Assembly (NCBI RefSeq): GCF_010731615.1
Contig: NZ_AP022618.1
Coordinates: 434,001 to 498,000, forward strand
Length of the DNA: 64,000 nt
Reading direction: 5' to 3'
DNA from: Mycolicibacterium insubricum
Lineage (GTDB): Bacteria; Actinomycetota; Actinomycetes; Mycobacteriales; Mycobacteriaceae
In this document: in pieces, positions 8,008 to 19,557 of the stretch
How positions within the stretch are numbered: position 1 is the stretch's first letter
Layout: every line of letters begins with the position of its first letter
Notes under the pieces: generated by a model
Told to the model about the DNA's origin: nothing
Seen by the model: the letters and a program-made list of their open reading frames with translations, nothing else
Databases searched by the model: none
Made by a program: the position numbers and the translations under genes

Positions 8008-8439
8008 ATGCCCCACGAACCCGCCGCCTCGCAGAGCCCGCCGCCCGACCGGCTGACGCTGGGCACCCAGGTGTTCCGGTTCGTGGTCACCGGCGGGTTG
8101 TCGGCGATCGTCGACTTCGGGCTGTACGTGCTGCTATACAAGGCGGCCGGCGTGCAGCCGGATCTGGCCAAATCCATCAGCTTCATCGCCGGCACCACCA
8201 CCGCCTACCTGCTCAACCGCCGCTGGACGTTCCAGGCGCCGCCCAGCACTGCCCGGCTGATCGCGGTCTGGGTGCTGTACCTGACCACGTTCGCCGTCCA
8301 GGTGGGCCTCAACCACCTGTGTCTGCGGCTGCTCGGCGATTCCATGCTCGGGGTGGCGACGGCCTTCGTCATCGCCCAGGGCACGGCCACCGTGATCAAC
8401 TTCGTGGTCCAGCGTGCGGTCATCTTCCGCCTGCACTGA
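8008..8439 (+). CDS. GtrA-family membrane protein (Rv3789-like)
   Basis: 143 residues, four membrane segments, with the GtrA landmarks RFVVTGGLSAIVDFGLY at the first helix and TAYLLNRRWTF between helices two and three. Rv3789, the M. tuberculosis counterpart beside dprE1, has been discussed as a flippase or recruiting factor for decaprenyl-phospho-arabinose or for arabinosyltransferases; its exact role is debated. ATG 8008 is the first start that gives a normal family length. It stands 60 bases upstream of dprE1, heading the arabinan block. Confidence 0.85.
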   Translation: MPHEPAASQSPPPDRLTLGTQVFRFVVTGGLSAIVDFGLYVLLYKAAGVQPDLAKSISFIAGTTTAYLLNRRWTFQAPPSTARLIAVWVLYLTTFAVQVGLNHLCLRLLGDSMLGVATAFVIAQGTATVINFVVQRAVIFRLH

Positions 8440-8499
8440 ATTGAGGATCACCGGAGGAATGCGGCCCCGCGGGCGAACTCGGCTAACCTTTGCTGTGTT

Positions 8500-9900
8500 A
8501 TGTCTAGCCAGCTTCCTCTGACCCGCCGCGCGCTGACCGGGTTCGGCCGCACCGCCCCGTCGGTGGCCAACGTGTTGTCCACCCCCGACGTCGAGGTGAT
8601 CGCCGAGGCGGTCCGCCGGGTCGCCGACGCCGACTCCGCCAGCCCCGCACACCTGCGCCGCGGCATTCTCGGCCGCGGCCTGGGCCGGTCCTACGGTGAC
8701 CAGGCCTGCAACGGCGGCGGCATCGTCGTCGATATGACGGCGCTGAACCAGATCCACTCGATCGACGCGCAGAACGCCATCGCCGATGTGGACGCCGGCG
8801 TCAGCCTCGATCAGCTGATGAAGGCTGCGCTGCCGTTCGGGCTGTGGGTCCCGGTGCTGCCGGGCACCCGGCAGGTCACCGTGGGCGGCGCGATCGCCTC
8901 CGATATCCACGGCAAGAACCACCACAGCGCCGGCAGCTTCGGCAACCACGTGCTGTCGCTGGATTTGCTGATGGCCGACGCCGAGGTGCACACGCTCACC
9001 CCGGACGGCCCCGATGCCGAGTTGTTCTGGGCGACGGTGGCTGGCAACGGGCTGACCGGCATCGTGGTCCGCGCGCGCATCGCGATGACCCGGACCGAGA
9101 CGGCCTACTTCGTCGCCGACGGCATCGCCACCGCGGACCTCGACGAGACCATCGCGGTGCACCAGGACGGCAGCGAGGACCGCTACACCTACTCCAGCGC
9201 CTGGTTCGACCTGATCAGCGGCCCGCCGAAGCTGGGCCGCGCGGCCGTCAGCCGGGGCAACCTGGCCCGGCTCGACCAGCTGCCGCCCAAGCTGGCCAAG
9301 GACCCGCTGAAGTTCACCGCGCCGCAGCTGCCGGCGATCCCGAACCTGTTCCCGATCAACTTCATGAACAAGGCGTCGTTGGCGCTGATCGGCGAGACGT
9401 TCTACCGGATGAGCGGGAACTACTCGAACAAGGTCGTCAACCTGACCCAGTTCTACCACATGCTCGACATCACTACCGGGTGGCAATATGCCTACGGCCC
9501 AAAGGGTTTCGCACAACACCAGTTCCTGGTTCCGCCGGACGCCCTGGAGGAGTTCAAGTCGATCATCCGGTGGATGCAGACCCAGCGCCAGTACTCCGCG
9601 CTCAACGTGTTCAAGCTGTTCGGCCCGGGCAACCGCGCCCCGCTGAGCTTCCCGATGAAGGGCTGGAACGTCGCCCTGGACTTCCCGAACAAGCCGGGTG
9701 TCAACGAGTTCCTCAACGAACTCGACAACCGGGCAATGGAATTCGGCGGCCGGGTGTACACCGCCAAGGACTCCCGGGTCAGCGCCGAGCGGTTCCACCA
9801 GATGTATCCGCGCATCGGCGAGTGGATTGCGCTGCGGCGCAAGGCCGATCCGAACGGCGTGTTCGCCTCCGATATGGCGCGCCGGCTCGAACTGCTCTGA
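8500..9900 (+). CDS. dprE1: Decaprenylphosphoryl-beta-D-ribose 2'-oxidase DprE1, with alanine at the drug-target cysteine position
   Basis: 466-residue FAD enzyme that oxidises decaprenyl-phospho-ribose at C2', the first half of the epimerisation to the arabinose donor DPA; acts at the membrane face. The FAD-binding half is clear ([16 protein letters not shown] near residue 60; [16 protein letters not shown] near 130). The C-terminal half has the conserved [14 protein letters not shown]. In M. tuberculosis the next segment reads WNICVDF and its Cys387 is trapped by benzothiazinones; here it is WNVALDF, with Ala392 (codon 9673-9675) in that place. This change is known in M. avium and gives natural tolerance. 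A TAACCT -10-like hexamer lies 10 bases before the ATG. Confidence 0.97.
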   Translation: MSSQLPLTRRALTGFGRTAPSVANVLSTPDVEVIAEAVRRVADADSASPAHLRRGILGRGLGRSYGDQACNGGGIVVDMTALNQIHSIDAQNAIADVDAGVSLDQLMKAALPFGLWVPVLPGTRQVTVGGAIASDIHGKNHHSAGSFGNHVLSLDLLMADAEVHTLTPDGPDAELFWATVAGNGLTGIVVRARIAMTRTETAYFVADGIATADLDETIAVHQDGSEDRYTYSSAWFDLISGPPKLGRAAVSRGNLARLDQLPPKLAKDPLKFTAPQLPAIPNLFPINFMNKASLALIGETFYRMSGNYSNKVVNLTQFYHMLDITTGWQYAYGPKGFAQHQFLVPPDALEEFKSIIRWMQTQRQYSALNVFKLFGPGNRAPLSFPMKGWNVALDFPNKPGVNEFLNELDNRAMEFGGRVYTAKDSRVSAERFHQMYPRIGEWIALRRKADPNGVFASDMARRLELL

Positions 9901-9960
9901 CGATCCCCCGACGCGACGCCAGCCGACCACCAGGAACGCCCGACCCCCGAAGGACAGACC

Positions 9961-10740
9961 TTGATCGACGCCACCGGTAATCCCCAGACCATCCTGCTGC
10001 TCGGCGGCACCTCCGAGATCGGGCTGGCCATCGTGGCGCGCTACCTGCGCAATGCGCGCGCCCGGGTGATCCTCGCCGACCTGCCGGGCGCCCCCAAGCG
10101 CGACGCCGCGATCGCCGCGATGACCGCCGCCGGCGCCAAGGATGTCCGCTACCTGGACTTCGACGCCCTGGACACCGCCTCGCACCCGGGCGTCATCGAC
10201 GCCGCGTGGGCCGACGGTGACGTCGATGTGGCGATCGTCGCGTTCGGAGTGCTCGGCGACGCCGAGGAACTGTGGCAGAACCAGGCCAAGGCGGTGGCGG
10301 CCGTCGGCATCAACTACACCGCCGCGGTGTCGGTCGGTGTGCTGATCGGGCAGAAGATGAAGGCCCAGGGCTTCGGGCAGATCATCGCGATGAGTTCGGT
10401 GGCCGGGGAGCGGGTCCGCCGGTCCAACTTCGTCTACGGCTCCACCAAGGCCGGGCTGGACGGCTTCTACCTCGGGCTGGGCGAGGCCCTGGCCCCCGAC
10501 GGCGTCCGCGTGCTGGTGATCCGGCCGGGACAGGTGCGCACCAGCACCACCCTGGAGCACTGGGCCGCCACCGGCGCGAAGGAAGCGCCGTTCACCGTCG
10601 ACGCCGACGAGGTCGCCGAGCTGGCGGTGACCTCCGCCCGGGCCGGCAAGACGCTGGTGTGGGCGCCCGGACAGGTGCGCTACCTGATGTCGGTGCTGCG
10701 CCATATCCCGCGGCCCGTCTTCCGCAAGCTGCCCCTCTAG
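9961..10740 (+). CDS. dprE2: Decaprenylphosphoryl-2-keto-beta-D-erythro-pentose reductase DprE2
   Basis: 259-residue short-chain dehydrogenase. The NAD(P)H loop is [14 protein letters not shown] near residue 12, and the active-site Tyr-x-x-x-Lys is in VYGSTKAG near residue 160, with a preceding AMSSVAG serine. It reduces the keto intermediate made by DprE1, giving decaprenyl-phospho-arabinose, the only known donor for mycobacterial arabinan. Start is TTG 9961 with AAGGA nine bases upstream; length agrees with Rv3791 (about 254). The stop is three bases before the aftA ATG, so aftA follows directly. Confidence 0.95.
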   Translation: MIDATGNPQTILLLGGTSEIGLAIVARYLRNARARVILADLPGAPKRDAAIAAMTAAGAKDVRYLDFDALDTASHPGVIDAAWADGDVDVAIVAFGVLGDAEELWQNQAKAVAAVGINYTAAVSVGVLIGQKMKAQGFGQIIAMSSVAGERVRRSNFVYGSTKAGLDGFYLGLGEALAPDGVRVLVIRPGQVRTSTTLEHWAATGAKEAPFTVDADEVAELAVTSARAGKTLVWAPGQVRYLMSVLRHIPRPVFRKLPL

Positions 10741-10742
10741 AG

Positions 10743-12659
10743 ATGGTGACCGCGACCGCCGGGGCCGGGGTGGACCCGTCGGCTGCCCGCAGGCCCGCGG
10801 TGGCCACCGGGCTGGCCGCCGCCGGTGCAATGGCGGCCGCCGCCGGCATCGCCGTCGTCGTCTCGGTGGTCGCGCTGGCCGCGATCGGCCGGGTGGAATG
10901 GCCGGCGTACCCGTCGTCGAACCAGCTGCACGCACTGATCACCGTCGCCCAGTTCGGTTGTCTGGCAGCGCTGGTCGGGGCGGGCTGGTGGTACCGCCGC
11001 GGTAGCCACCGGGCGGCCTGGTGCACGGCGGTGACCGCGGTGTCGGCGTTCTCGGTGGGCACCCTCGGCATGGCGCTGGGCGCGACCAATCTGTACCTGT
11101 TCGGGGTGTCGGTGGATCAGCAGTTCCGCACCGAGTACCTCACCCGGCTCACCGACAGCCCGACGCTGCGCGATATGACCTACACCGGGCTGCCGCCGTT
11201 TTATCCCCCGGGCTGGTTCTGGCTGGGCGGCCGGGCGGCGGCGCTGACGTCCACCCCCGGCTGGGAGATGTACAAGCCGTGGGCGATCACCTCGATCACC
11301 ATGGCGGTCGCGGTCGCGTTCGCGCTGTGGGCTCGGCTCATCCGCTTCGAATACGCCCTGGTGGTCACCGCGGCGACGGCGGCGGTCACCCTGGCCTATG
11401 CCTCCACCGAGCCCTACAGCGCGATCATCACCGTGCTGCTGCCGCCGGTACTCGTGCTGACCTGGTCGAGCCTGAGGACGACGGCGCCCGGCGGCCGGGC
11501 CGGGATCGTCGGCGCCGGGATCTTCCTCGGCGTCACCGCCACCTTCTACACGCTGCTGTTCGGGCTGGCGGCGCTGACCGTGACGGTGATGGCCGTGGTG
11601 CTGGCCGTCGCCCGGCGCAGCATCGGCCCGCTGCGGCGGCTGGCGGTGATCGCGGTGATCGCCGCGCCGCTGGCCGCGATCGGCTGGGGGCCGTTTCTGC
11701 TGCGCGCGGCGCATTCGCCCATGTCGGACACCGGCAGCGCCCAGCACTATCTGCCCGCCGACGGCGCCATCCTGAACTTCCCGATGCTGCAGTTCACCCT
11801 GCTCGGCGCGCTGTGCTTGCTGGGCACCGGCTGGCTGATCCTGCGGATCGGCACCTCGGTGCGGGCCCAGGCGCTGGCGATCGGGGTGTCCTGCATCTAC
11901 CTGTGGTCGCTGCTGTCAATGCTGACCACACTGGCCGGCACCACCCTGCTGTCCTTCCGGCTGCAACCCACGCTGACCGTCCTGCTGGCCGCCGCCGGCG
12001 CCTTCGGCTTCATCGAACTGGCCACCGCGATCGCGACCCGGTGGAGCCGGCGGCTGCTGCCGGTGGCGGCGGTGATCGGCTTCGTCGGCGCGATGGCGTT
12101 CTCCCAGGACATCTCCGAGGTGCTGCGCCCCGACCTGGCGGTGGCCTACAGCGACACCGACGGCGCCGGGCAGCGCGCCGACCGCCGCCCGCCGGGTGCC
12201 GAGCGCTACTTCGCCGAGATCGACGCCGCGATCACCGCGGCCACCGGAGTGCCGCGCGACGAGACCGTCGTGCTGACCGCCGACTACGGCTTCCTGGCGT
12301 TCTACCCGTACTTCGGTTTCCAGGGTCTGACCTCGCACTACGCCAACCCGCTGGCCGAGTTCGACAAGCGCGCGGCGGCCATCAAGGGCTGGTCGGAACT
12401 CAAAGCCGGCCCGCACACCACCCTGTCCGACGCCTTCGTCGCCGAGCTCGACAAGCTGCCCTGGGCGCCGCCGACGGTGTTCCTGCTGCGCCGCGGCAAC
12501 ACCGGCACCTACACCCTGCGGCTGGCCGAGGACGTCTACCCCAACCAGCCCAACGTGCGCCGCTACACCGTCGAACTGGATTCCGCCCTGTTCGCCGGGC
12601 CGCATTTCGCCGTCAAGGACATCGGCCCGTTCGTGCTGGCCATCCGGACGGCTCAATGA
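10743..12659 (+). CDS. aftA: Galactan 5-O-arabinofuranosyltransferase AftA
   Basis: 638-residue GT-C membrane glycosyltransferase. The N-terminal two thirds contain around eleven membrane helices; the first periplasmic loop carries [14 protein letters not shown], with acidic residues typical of the DPA-binding site, and [14 protein letters not shown]. The C-terminal ~200 residues are periplasmic. AftA attaches the first arabinofuranose to galactan using DPA. ATG 10743 is two bases after the dprE2 stop, and the stop overlaps the embC ATG. Length agrees with Rv3792 (about 643). Confidence 0.95.
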   Translation: MVTATAGAGVDPSAARRPAVATGLAAAGAMAAAAGIAVVVSVVALAAIGRVEWPAYPSSNQLHALITVAQFGCLAALVGAGWWYRRGSHRAAWCTAVTAVSAFSVGTLGMALGATNLYLFGVSVDQQFRTEYLTRLTDSPTLRDMTYTGLPPFYPPGWFWLGGRAAALTSTPGWEMYKPWAITSITMAVAVAFALWARLIRFEYALVVTAATAAVTLAYASTEPYSAIITVLLPPVLVLTWSSLRTTAPGGRAGIVGAGIFLGVTATFYTLLFGLAALTVTVMAVVLAVARRSIGPLRRLAVIAVIAAPLAAIGWGPFLLRAAHSPMSDTGSAQHYLPADGAILNFPMLQFTLLGALCLLGTGWLILRIGTSVRAQALAIGVSCIYLWSLLSMLTTLAGTTLLSFRLQPTLTVLLAAAGAFGFIELATAIATRWSRRLLPVAAVIGFVGAMAFSQDISEVLRPDLAVAYSDTDGAGQRADRRPPGAERYFAEIDAAITAATGVPRDETVVLTADYGFLAFYPYFGFQGLTSHYANPLAEFDKRAAAIKGWSELKAGPHTTLSDAFVAELDKLPWAPPTVFLLRRGNTGTYTLRLAEDVYPNQPNVRRYTVELDSALFAGPHFAVKDIGPFVLAIRTAQ

Positions 12660-15600
12660 CCAGCGAATTACCATCTACCTCCGTGGCCACCACTCCCAGG
12701 AATGACTACCGCACCGCGCGGATCATCGCGGTGGTCGCCGGACTGCTCGGCACCCTGCTGGCGCTGGCCACCCCGCTACTGCCGGTCAACCAGACCACCG
12801 CGACGCTGAACTGGCCCCAGCACGGCGAATTGAACTCCGTCACCGCCCCGCTGATCTCCTATGTCCCCACCGAGCTGGACATCACCGTGCCGTGCGAGCT
12901 GGCCGCCGGGCTGACCGGCAACCGCACGGTGCTGCTGTCCACGGTGCCCAAGCAGGCCGCCAAGGCCGTCGACCGCGGTCTGCTCATCCAGCGCAACAAC
13001 GACAACCTCTCGGTCATCGTGCGCAACACGCCCGTCGTCGCCGCGAAGATGGCGGCGGTGCTGTCGCCGTCGTGCCGGGAGCTGACCTTCTCCGCCCGCA
13101 CAGACGCGGTCACCGCCGAGTTCGTCGGGCTGACCGAGGTGGACTCGATCGACCCGTCCGGCGCCGACCCGGCCAAGCCCCTGCGCGGCCAGCTGCCCGG
13201 CGGCTACGACTTCCGGCCGCAGATCATCGGGGTGTACACAGACCTCGACGGGCCGGCCCCGGCCGGCCTGAGCTTCTCCGCGCAGGTCGACACCCGCTAC
13301 AGCAGCGCCCCGACCACGCTCAAGCTCATCGCGATGATCCTCGGCCTGCTGTGCACGGCGGTGGCCCTGGGCGCCCTGCATGTGCTGGACACCGCCGACG
13401 GGGTGCGGCACCGGCGATTCCTGCCGGGGCGCTGGTGGTCGATCACCGGGCTGGACGCGCTGGTGACCGCGGTGCTGGTGTGGTGGCATTTCGTCGGCGC
13501 CAACACCTCCGACGACGGCTACATCCTGACCATGTCCCGGGTCTCCGAGCACGCCGGATACATGGCCAACTACTACCGCTGGTTCGGCACCCCGGAGGCC
13601 CCGTTCGGCTGGTACTACGACCTGCTGACCATGTGGGCGCACGTGACCACCGCCAGCGTCTGGATGCGGCTACCGACCCTGCTGATGGCACTGGCCTGCT
13701 GGTGGGTGATCAGTCGCGAGGTGATCCCGCGCCTGGGCCGGGCCGTCAAGGTGTCCACGGCCGCCCACTGGACCGCGGCGGGCATGTTCCTGGCGTTCTG
13801 GCTGCCGCTGAACAACGGCCTGCGGCCCGAGCCGATCATCGCCGTCGGGATCCTGCTCACCTGGTGCTCGGTGGAACGCGCCGTGGCCACCAGCCGGTTG
13901 CTGCCGGTCGCGGCCGCCCTGATCATCGGTGCGCTGACCCTGTTCTCCGGTCCCACCGGCATCGCCTCGATCGGCGCGCTGATGGTGGCGATCGGCCCGC
14001 TGCGCACCATCCTGCACCGGCGCTCGGCCCGGTTCGGGCTGGCGCCGCTGCTGGCGCCGCTGGCCGCGGCGGCGACGGTCACCGCGATCCTGATCTTCCG
14101 GGACCAGACGCTGATCGGCGAACTGCAGGCCAGTTCCTTCAAGTCGCTGGTCGGGCCCAGCCTGAGCTGGTTCGACGAGCACACCCGCTACGAGCGGCTG
14201 TTTATGGCCACCCCGGACGGGTCGATCGCCCGCCGGTTCGCGGTGCTGGCACTGCTGGCGTCCCTCGGCGTGACCGTCGCCATGATGCTGCGCAAGAACC
14301 ACATCCCGGGCACCGCGGCCGGCCCGGCGCGGCGCATCGTCGGCATCACCGTCATCTCGTTCCTGGCGCTGATGCTCACCCCCACCAAGTGGACGCACCA
14401 CTTCGGCGTGTTCGCCGGGCTGGCCGGGTCGATCGGTGCGCTGGCCGCCGTCGCGGTGACCGCGCACGTGATGACCTCACGGCGCAACCGGACCACCTTC
14501 GGGGCGATGGTGCTGTTCGTGCTGGCGCTGTCGTTCGCCAGCGTCAACGGCTGGTGGTACGTGTCGAACTTCGGGGTGCCGTGGGCCAACGAGTTCCCGG
14601 CCTGGCACTTCGGGTTCACCACCATCCTGCTGGGCTTCTCCCTGCTGGCCCTGCTGCTGGCGGCCTACTTCAACTTTTCCGCCCGCGCCGACAAACCGTG
14701 GCGGCCGACCCGCGCCGGCAAACTGCTGCACTCGCCGTTGGCGATCGCGGCCTGGGCGATGGTGCTGTTCGAGGTGTTCTCGCTGACGCTGGCCATGGTC
14801 AACCAGTACCCGGCCTGGTCGGTGGGCCGGTCCAATCTGGCCGCGCTGACGGGGCAGACCTGCGGGCTGGCCACCGACGTGATGGTCGAGCAGGATCCCA
14901 ACGAGGGACTGCTGGCACCGGTCAACGGGCCGACAGGAACCGCGCTGGGCGCCACCACCGCCATCGGCTTCACCCCCAACGGGATCCCGTCGGACATGTC
15001 GCCGGACGCCGTCGTCGGCCAGCCCGGCATCGGCCTGCAGAACGACACCGACGCCAACCCGGTCACCGGCAGCGAGCCGTCGACCGGCGGCGGCACCACC
15101 GTGACCACCGGCGTCAACGGGTCGCGCGCCCAACTGCCCTACCGGCTGGATCCGCAGCGGGTGCCGGTGCTGGGCTCCTGGTCCTCGGGGGCTCAGCAAC
15201 CGTCGACGCTGCGCTCGAGCTGGTACCGGCTCGGCGCCCGTGACGCCGACCACCCGCTGCTGGTGGTCTCCGCGGCCGGCCGGTTCGGGCCCGGCGAGGT
15301 GGTGGTGGAGTGGGCCGGCGACGACGGCAACCCGGCCGGCCGGCTGGGCTTCGCCGACGTCGGCGCGGCGCCGGCCTGGCGCAATCTGCGCGCACCGATG
15401 GCCGCGATCCCCGCCTCGGCCACCCAGATCCGGCTGGTCGCCAAGGACAACGACCTGGCGCCGCAGCACTGGATCGCGGTCACCCCGCCGCGAGTGCCGT
15501 CGCTGGAGACCTTGCAGGAGGTCGTCGGCTCGAACGATCCGGTGATGCTGGACTGGCTGGTGGGCCTGGCGTTCCCGTGCCAGCGGCCGTTCGGGCACCA

Positions 15601-15886
15601 GAACGGCGTCATCGAGGTGCCCAAGTGGCGGATCCTGCCCGACCGGTTCGGCGCCGAGGCCAACTCTCCGGTGATGGACTACCTCGGCGGCGGGCCGCTG
15701 GGCCTGACCGAGCTGCTGTTCCAAGCGGTCACCGTGCCGACCTACCTGCGCGACGACTGGTTCCGGGACTGGGGTTCGCTGCAACGCCTGGAGCAGTACT
15801 ACCCGAGCGCCCAGCCGGCGGAGCTGGAGCTGGGCACCGCGGTGCGCAGCGGCTGGTGGACCCCGGGCCCGCTGCGCAAGTCCTGA
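12656..15886 (+). CDS. embC: Arabinosyltransferase EmbC
   Basis: 1076-residue GT-C arabinosyltransferase that extends the arabinan of lipoarabinomannan. After the first membrane helix comes a periplasmic carbohydrate-binding domain, then the catalytic loop with the DD pair in [20 protein letters not shown], many membrane helices, and a C-terminal carbohydrate-binding module. Assignment to EmbC rather than EmbA/B comes from order (first of three, coupled to aftA by ATGA) and from the N-terminal [16 protein letters not shown]. The DDX motif is intact. Length is close to Rv3793 (about 1094). A long noncoding gap separates it from embA. Confidence 0.95.
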   Translation: MTSELPSTSVATTPRNDYRTARIIAVVAGLLGTLLALATPLLPVNQTTATLNWPQHGELNSVTAPLISYVPTELDITVPCELAAGLTGNRTVLLSTVPKQAAKAVDRGLLIQRNNDNLSVIVRNTPVVAAKMAAVLSPSCRELTFSARTDAVTAEFVGLTEVDSIDPSGADPAKPLRGQLPGGYDFRPQIIGVYTDLDGPAPAGLSFSAQVDTRYSSAPTTLKLIAMILGLLCTAVALGALHVLDTADGVRHRRFLPGRWWSITGLDALVTAVLVWWHFVGANTSDDGYILTMSRVSEHAGYMANYYRWFGTPEAPFGWYYDLLTMWAHVTTASVWMRLPTLLMALACWWVISREVIPRLGRAVKVSTAAHWTAAGMFLAFWLPLNNGLRPEPIIAVGILLTWCSVERAVATSRLLPVAAALIIGALTLFSGPTGIASIGALMVAIGPLRTILHRRSARFGLAPLLAPLAAAATVTAILIFRDQTLIGELQASSFKSLVGPSLSWFDEHTRYERLFMATPDGSIARRFAVLALLASLGVTVAMMLRKNHIPGTAAGPARRIVGITVISFLALMLTPTKWTHHFGVFAGLAGSIGALAAVAVTAHVMTSRRNRTTFGAMVLFVLALSFASVNGWWYVSNFGVPWANEFPAWHFGFTTILLGFSLLALLLAAYFNFSARADKPWRPTRAGKLLHSPLAIAAWAMVLFEVFSLTLAMVNQYPAWSVGRSNLAALTGQTCGLATDVMVEQDPNEGLLAPVNGPTGTALGATTAIGFTPNGIPSDMSPDAVVGQPGIGLQNDTDANPVTGSEPSTGGGTTVTTGVNGSRAQLPYRLDPQRVPVLGSWSSGAQQPSTLRSSWYRLGARDADHPLLVVSAAGRFGPGEVVVEWAGDDGNPAGRLGFADVGAAPAWRNLRAPMAAIPASATQIRLVAKDNDLAPQHWIAVTPPRVPSLETLQEVVGSNDPVMLDWLVGLAFPCQRPFGHQNGVIEVPKWRILPDRFGAEANSPVMDYLGGGPLGLTELLFQAVTVPTYLRDDWFRDWGSLQRLEQYYPSAQPAELELGTAVRSGWWTPGPLRKS

Positions 15887-16197
15887 ACCCCGGGCGGTTC
15901 GGCGAGGCTCGGCGGAGTGGACGCGAGCTCAGCGAGTGGCCGCGGAGCCGAGGGGAAGCCGGGACCGCCCCATCAAACCGGGCAATTCCGTCCGGCGAGG
16001 GGACAGTTACTGCACGAACGCTCTATGGCGTCCGCTTCGGGTCGAGCCGTCCCGGCCTTTTGTGTTCCTGGTTGGCCACTCGTGCACCAATTGGCCGCTC
16101 GCAGCCGATTCGCCCGGGTCACCGATGGGTATCAACTGAAGCGCCGCGCCGCACGCGTCGTCGGTGCGCCCAGGCCCGTCGAATAGCATGAGCCCTC
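15887..16197 (+). promoter_or_regulatory. 311-bp embC-embA spacer with large imperfect hairpin and embA promoter
   Basis: No convincing gene. The left part holds an imperfect inverted repeat: GGGCGGT (15892-15898) pairs with ACCGCCC (15964-15970), with an inner CTCGGC/GCCGAG pair, resembling a dispersed mycobacterial intergenic element; it may end embC transcripts. The right end has TAGCAT (16184-16189) eight bases before the embA GTG, a plausible leaderless -10. In M. tuberculosis this gap is shorter (about 86 bp) and carries an EmbR-controlled promoter. Confidence 0.55.
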
Positions 16198-19100
16198 GTG
16201 CCCGACCACCGACTTCCGCGTTCCGCCCGGGCGGGCGCAGCCAAGACTGCCCGGCTTGACGGCGGTAGTTCCCCGAGGAACCAGCCGGGCGCCGTCCGAA
16301 CCGCCCGGCTGATCGCCCTGCTCGCCGGGTTCGCCGGTGTACTGCTGTGCGCGCTGGCCCCGCTGCTGCCGGTCAAGCAGACCACCGCCACCATTCTGTG
16401 GCCGCAGACGCCCGATGTCGTCGGCAACATCACCGCCCCCCTGGTCTCCGGCGCACCGTTGTCGCTGGACGCCACCATCCCGTGCACGGCCGTCGCGACC
16501 CTGCCCGCCGCCGGCGGCCTGGTGCTGTCCACCAACCCGCCGGGCGGCATCGACGCCGGCCGCAACGGCCTGTTCATCCGGGCCACCGCCACCGACGTGT
16601 CGGTCGCCATCCGGGACACCGTCGCCGCGGTCGCGCCGCGCGCCCAGGTCAACAGCGGCGCCTGCACCGCCATCCACGTGTGGGCCGACCTCGGCGGCGT
16701 CGGTGCGGACTTCGTCGGCATCCCGGGCGCCACCGGCACCCTGCCCATGGACAAGAAGCCGCAGGTCACCGGGATTTTCACCGAGCTGAAGGTGCCGCCG
16801 CAGCCCGGCCTGAGCGCCCGCGTCGACGTCGACACCCGGTTCATCACCCACCCCACCGTGCTCAAACTCGCGGTGCTGGTGGCCGGAGTGCTGTGCGTGC
16901 TGCTGTCCATCGCCGCGCTGGCGTTCATCGACGCCGCCACCACCCGGCGCATCCCGCGTGCCTGGAGCCGATTGTGGCGGGTCGGCCCGTGGCACGCTCT
17001 GGCCGATATCGGCGTGATCGGCACCCTCGTGCTGTGGCACCTGATCGGCCCGATCTCCGCCGACGACGGCTACAACACCACCATCGCCCGGATCTCCGGC
17101 GAGGCGGGCTACACCGCGAACTACTACCGCTACTTCGGTGCCACCGAAGCGCCGTTCGACTGGTACCAGTCACTGCTGGCGGAGCTCACCCACGTCAGCA
17201 CCACCGGGGTGTGGCTGCGGCTGCCCGCCACCCTCGCCGGCATCGCCACCTGGCTGATCCTGAGCCGGTTCGCCTTCGCCCGCCTCGGCGCCCGGCTGGC
17301 CGGCAACCGGATCGCCGTACTGACCGGGGCCGCGGTGTTCCTGGCGGCCTGGCTGCCGTTCAACAACGGTCTGCGCCCCGAGCCGCTGATCGCCTTCGGC
17401 ACGCTGGCGATCTGGGCCCTGGTCGAATACGCCATCGGCACCCGCCGGCTGGCGCCGGCCGCGCTAGCGGTCATCGTCGCGGTGTTCAGCATGACCACCG
17501 CACCCCAGGGCCTGGTGGCACTGGCGCCGCTGCTGGTCGGCGCCCGCAAACTGTTCGCCGTCGCGAAGTCCCGGCGCGCCGAGGCGGGACTGTGGCCGCA
17601 GCTAGCGCCGCTGGCCGGCGCCCTGTCGCTGATCTTCGTGCTGATCTTCCGGGACCAGACGCTGGCCACCGTCGCCGAATCGGCCCGCATCAAGTACGTC
17701 ATCGGGCCCACCATCGCCTGGTACCAAGACTTCCTGCGCTACTACTTCCTGACCGTCGAGGAGAGCGTCGACGGGTCGATGACCCGACGCTTCGCGGTGC
17801 TGGTGATGATGCTGTGCCTGTTCGGCACGCTGACCGTGCTGCTGCGCCGCGGCGGAGTGCCCGGCGGCGCCAGCGGCCCGATCTGGCGGCTGATCGGCTC
17901 CACCGCCATCGGCCTGCTGCTGCTCACGTTCACCCCCACCAAGTGGGCCGTGCAGTTCGGTGTGTTCGCCGGCCTCGCCGGGGCGCTCGGCGCGGTGACC
18001 GCGTTCGCGTTCGCCCGCGTCGGCCTGCACTCGCGCCGCAACCTGGCGCTGTATGTCACCGCGCTGCTGTTCGTGCTGGCCTGGGCGACGTCGGGGATCA
18101 ACGGCTGGTTCTACACCGGCAACTACGGCGTCCCCTGGTTCGACAAGCAGCCGGTGCTCGCCGGGCACCCGGTCACCACCATGCTCCTGGTCGCCGCCAT
18201 CGCCACCGGCCTGCTGGCCGGCTGGCTGCACTTCCGCATCGACTACGCCGGGCACACCGAGGTGGCCAACACCCGTCGTAACCGGGTGCTGGCCTCGACG
18301 CCGCTGCTGGTGGTGTCGCTGCTGATGGTGATCCTGGAAGTCGGGTCGATGGCCAAGGCGTATGCCCAGCGCGACCCGGTGTACACCACCGCCGGCGCCA
18401 ACATCGCCGCCGTGCGTTCCGGGGATGCCTGCGGCATGGCCGACGCGGTGCTGGTCGAATCCGACGTGAACGCCGGCATGCTCACACCGGTGCCGGGCCA
18501 GCGCTTCGGAAAGTACGGCCCGCTGGGCGGGGAGAACCCCGTCGGCTTCACTCCCAACGGGGTCAACGACACCCTGGAGCCGGCCGAACCCGTCGTCGGC
18601 AACCCGGGAACCGTCAACTCCGCCGGTCCACCGGACAAGCCCAACGTGGGTGTGGCCTACGCCGCCGGCACCGGCGGCGGGTACGGGCCCGTCGGCGTCA
18701 ACGGCTCCAATGTGTTCCTGCCGTTCGGGCTGGATCCCGCCCGCACCCCGGTGATGGGCAGCTACGGCGAGAACTCCGCGCACGCGACGGCCACCTCGGC
18801 CTGGTACCAGCTGCCCCCGCGCACCCCGGACCGGCCGCTGGTCACCCTGGCCGCCGCCGGGTCCATCTGGTCCTTCGACGAAGAGGGCGCCTTCAACTAC
18901 GGCCAGTCGCTGAAGCTGCAGTGGGGTCACGACGACGGCAACGGCCACTTCACCGTGCTGCGCCCGCTGGTGCACCCCGGCAACGTCTCCGGCCCCGACC
19001 TGGTCGAGCCGATCGACGTCATCCCGCAGAAGGCGTGGCGCAACCTGCGCTTCCCGCTGGCCTGGGCGCCGCCGGAGGCCAACGTCGCCCGGATCGTGGC

Positions 19101-19557
19101 CGACGACCCGAACCTGTCGGAGGACCAGTGGTTCGCCTTCACCCCACCGCGGGTGCCGATCCTGCAGACCGCGAGTGAGTTCCTCGGCGCCTCGACGCCG
19201 GTGCTGATGGACATCGCGACCGCCGCCAACTTCCCCTGCCAGCGGCCGTTCGCCGAGCACCTCGGGATCGCCGAACTCCCCGAATACCGGATCCTGCCGA
19301 ACTTCAAGCAGATCGTGGTGTCGAGCAACCAGTGGCAGTCCGCGCAGGCCGGCGGGCCGTTCCTGTTCATCCAGGCGCTGCTGAGCACGGCCACCGTCCC
19401 GACCTACCTGCGCGATGACTGGTATCGCGACTGGGGGTCCATCGAGCGCTATATCCGCGTCGTGCCCGCGTCTGCGGCGCCCGATGCCGTCATCGACACC
19501 GGCGTCCAGCGCGTCTTCGGCTGGTACCGCCCCGGACCGATCAGGGCACTGCCATGA
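16198..19557 (+). CDS. embA: Arabinosyltransferase EmbA
   Basis: 1119-residue GT-C arabinosyltransferase that works with EmbB to form the branched hexa-arabinoside end of arabinogalactan. Like its neighbours it has an N-terminal membrane helix followed by [11 protein letters not shown], a periplasmic domain, the catalytic loop with DD in [20 protein letters not shown], a multi-helix region and a C-terminal carbohydrate-binding domain. GTG 16198 gives a basic N-terminal tail about 25 residues longer than in M. tuberculosis. It overlaps embB by four bases. Target, with EmbB and EmbC, of ethambutol. Confidence 0.95.
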   Translation: MPDHRLPRSARAGAAKTARLDGGSSPRNQPGAVRTARLIALLAGFAGVLLCALAPLLPVKQTTATILWPQTPDVVGNITAPLVSGAPLSLDATIPCTAVATLPAAGGLVLSTNPPGGIDAGRNGLFIRATATDVSVAIRDTVAAVAPRAQVNSGACTAIHVWADLGGVGADFVGIPGATGTLPMDKKPQVTGIFTELKVPPQPGLSARVDVDTRFITHPTVLKLAVLVAGVLCVLLSIAALAFIDAATTRRIPRAWSRLWRVGPWHALADIGVIGTLVLWHLIGPISADDGYNTTIARISGEAGYTANYYRYFGATEAPFDWYQSLLAELTHVSTTGVWLRLPATLAGIATWLILSRFAFARLGARLAGNRIAVLTGAAVFLAAWLPFNNGLRPEPLIAFGTLAIWALVEYAIGTRRLAPAALAVIVAVFSMTTAPQGLVALAPLLVGARKLFAVAKSRRAEAGLWPQLAPLAGALSLIFVLIFRDQTLATVAESARIKYVIGPTIAWYQDFLRYYFLTVEESVDGSMTRRFAVLVMMLCLFGTLTVLLRRGGVPGGASGPIWRLIGSTAIGLLLLTFTPTKWAVQFGVFAGLAGALGAVTAFAFARVGLHSRRNLALYVTALLFVLAWATSGINGWFYTGNYGVPWFDKQPVLAGHPVTTMLLVAAIATGLLAGWLHFRIDYAGHTEVANTRRNRVLASTPLLVVSLLMVILEVGSMAKAYAQRDPVYTTAGANIAAVRSGDACGMADAVLVESDVNAGMLTPVPGQRFGKYGPLGGENPVGFTPNGVNDTLEPAEPVVGNPGTVNSAGPPDKPNVGVAYAAGTGGGYGPVGVNGSNVFLPFGLDPARTPVMGSYGENSAHATATSAWYQLPPRTPDRPLVTLAAAGSIWSFDEEGAFNYGQSLKLQWGHDDGNGHFTVLRPLVHPGNVSGPDLVEPIDVIPQKAWRNLRFPLAWAPPEANVARIVADDPNLSEDQWFAFTPPRVPILQTASEFLGASTPVLMDIATAANFPCQRPFAEHLGIAELPEYRILPNFKQIVVSSNQWQSAQAGGPFLFIQALLSTATVPTYLRDDWYRDWGSIERYIRVVPASAAPDAVIDTGVQRVFGWYRPGPIRALP

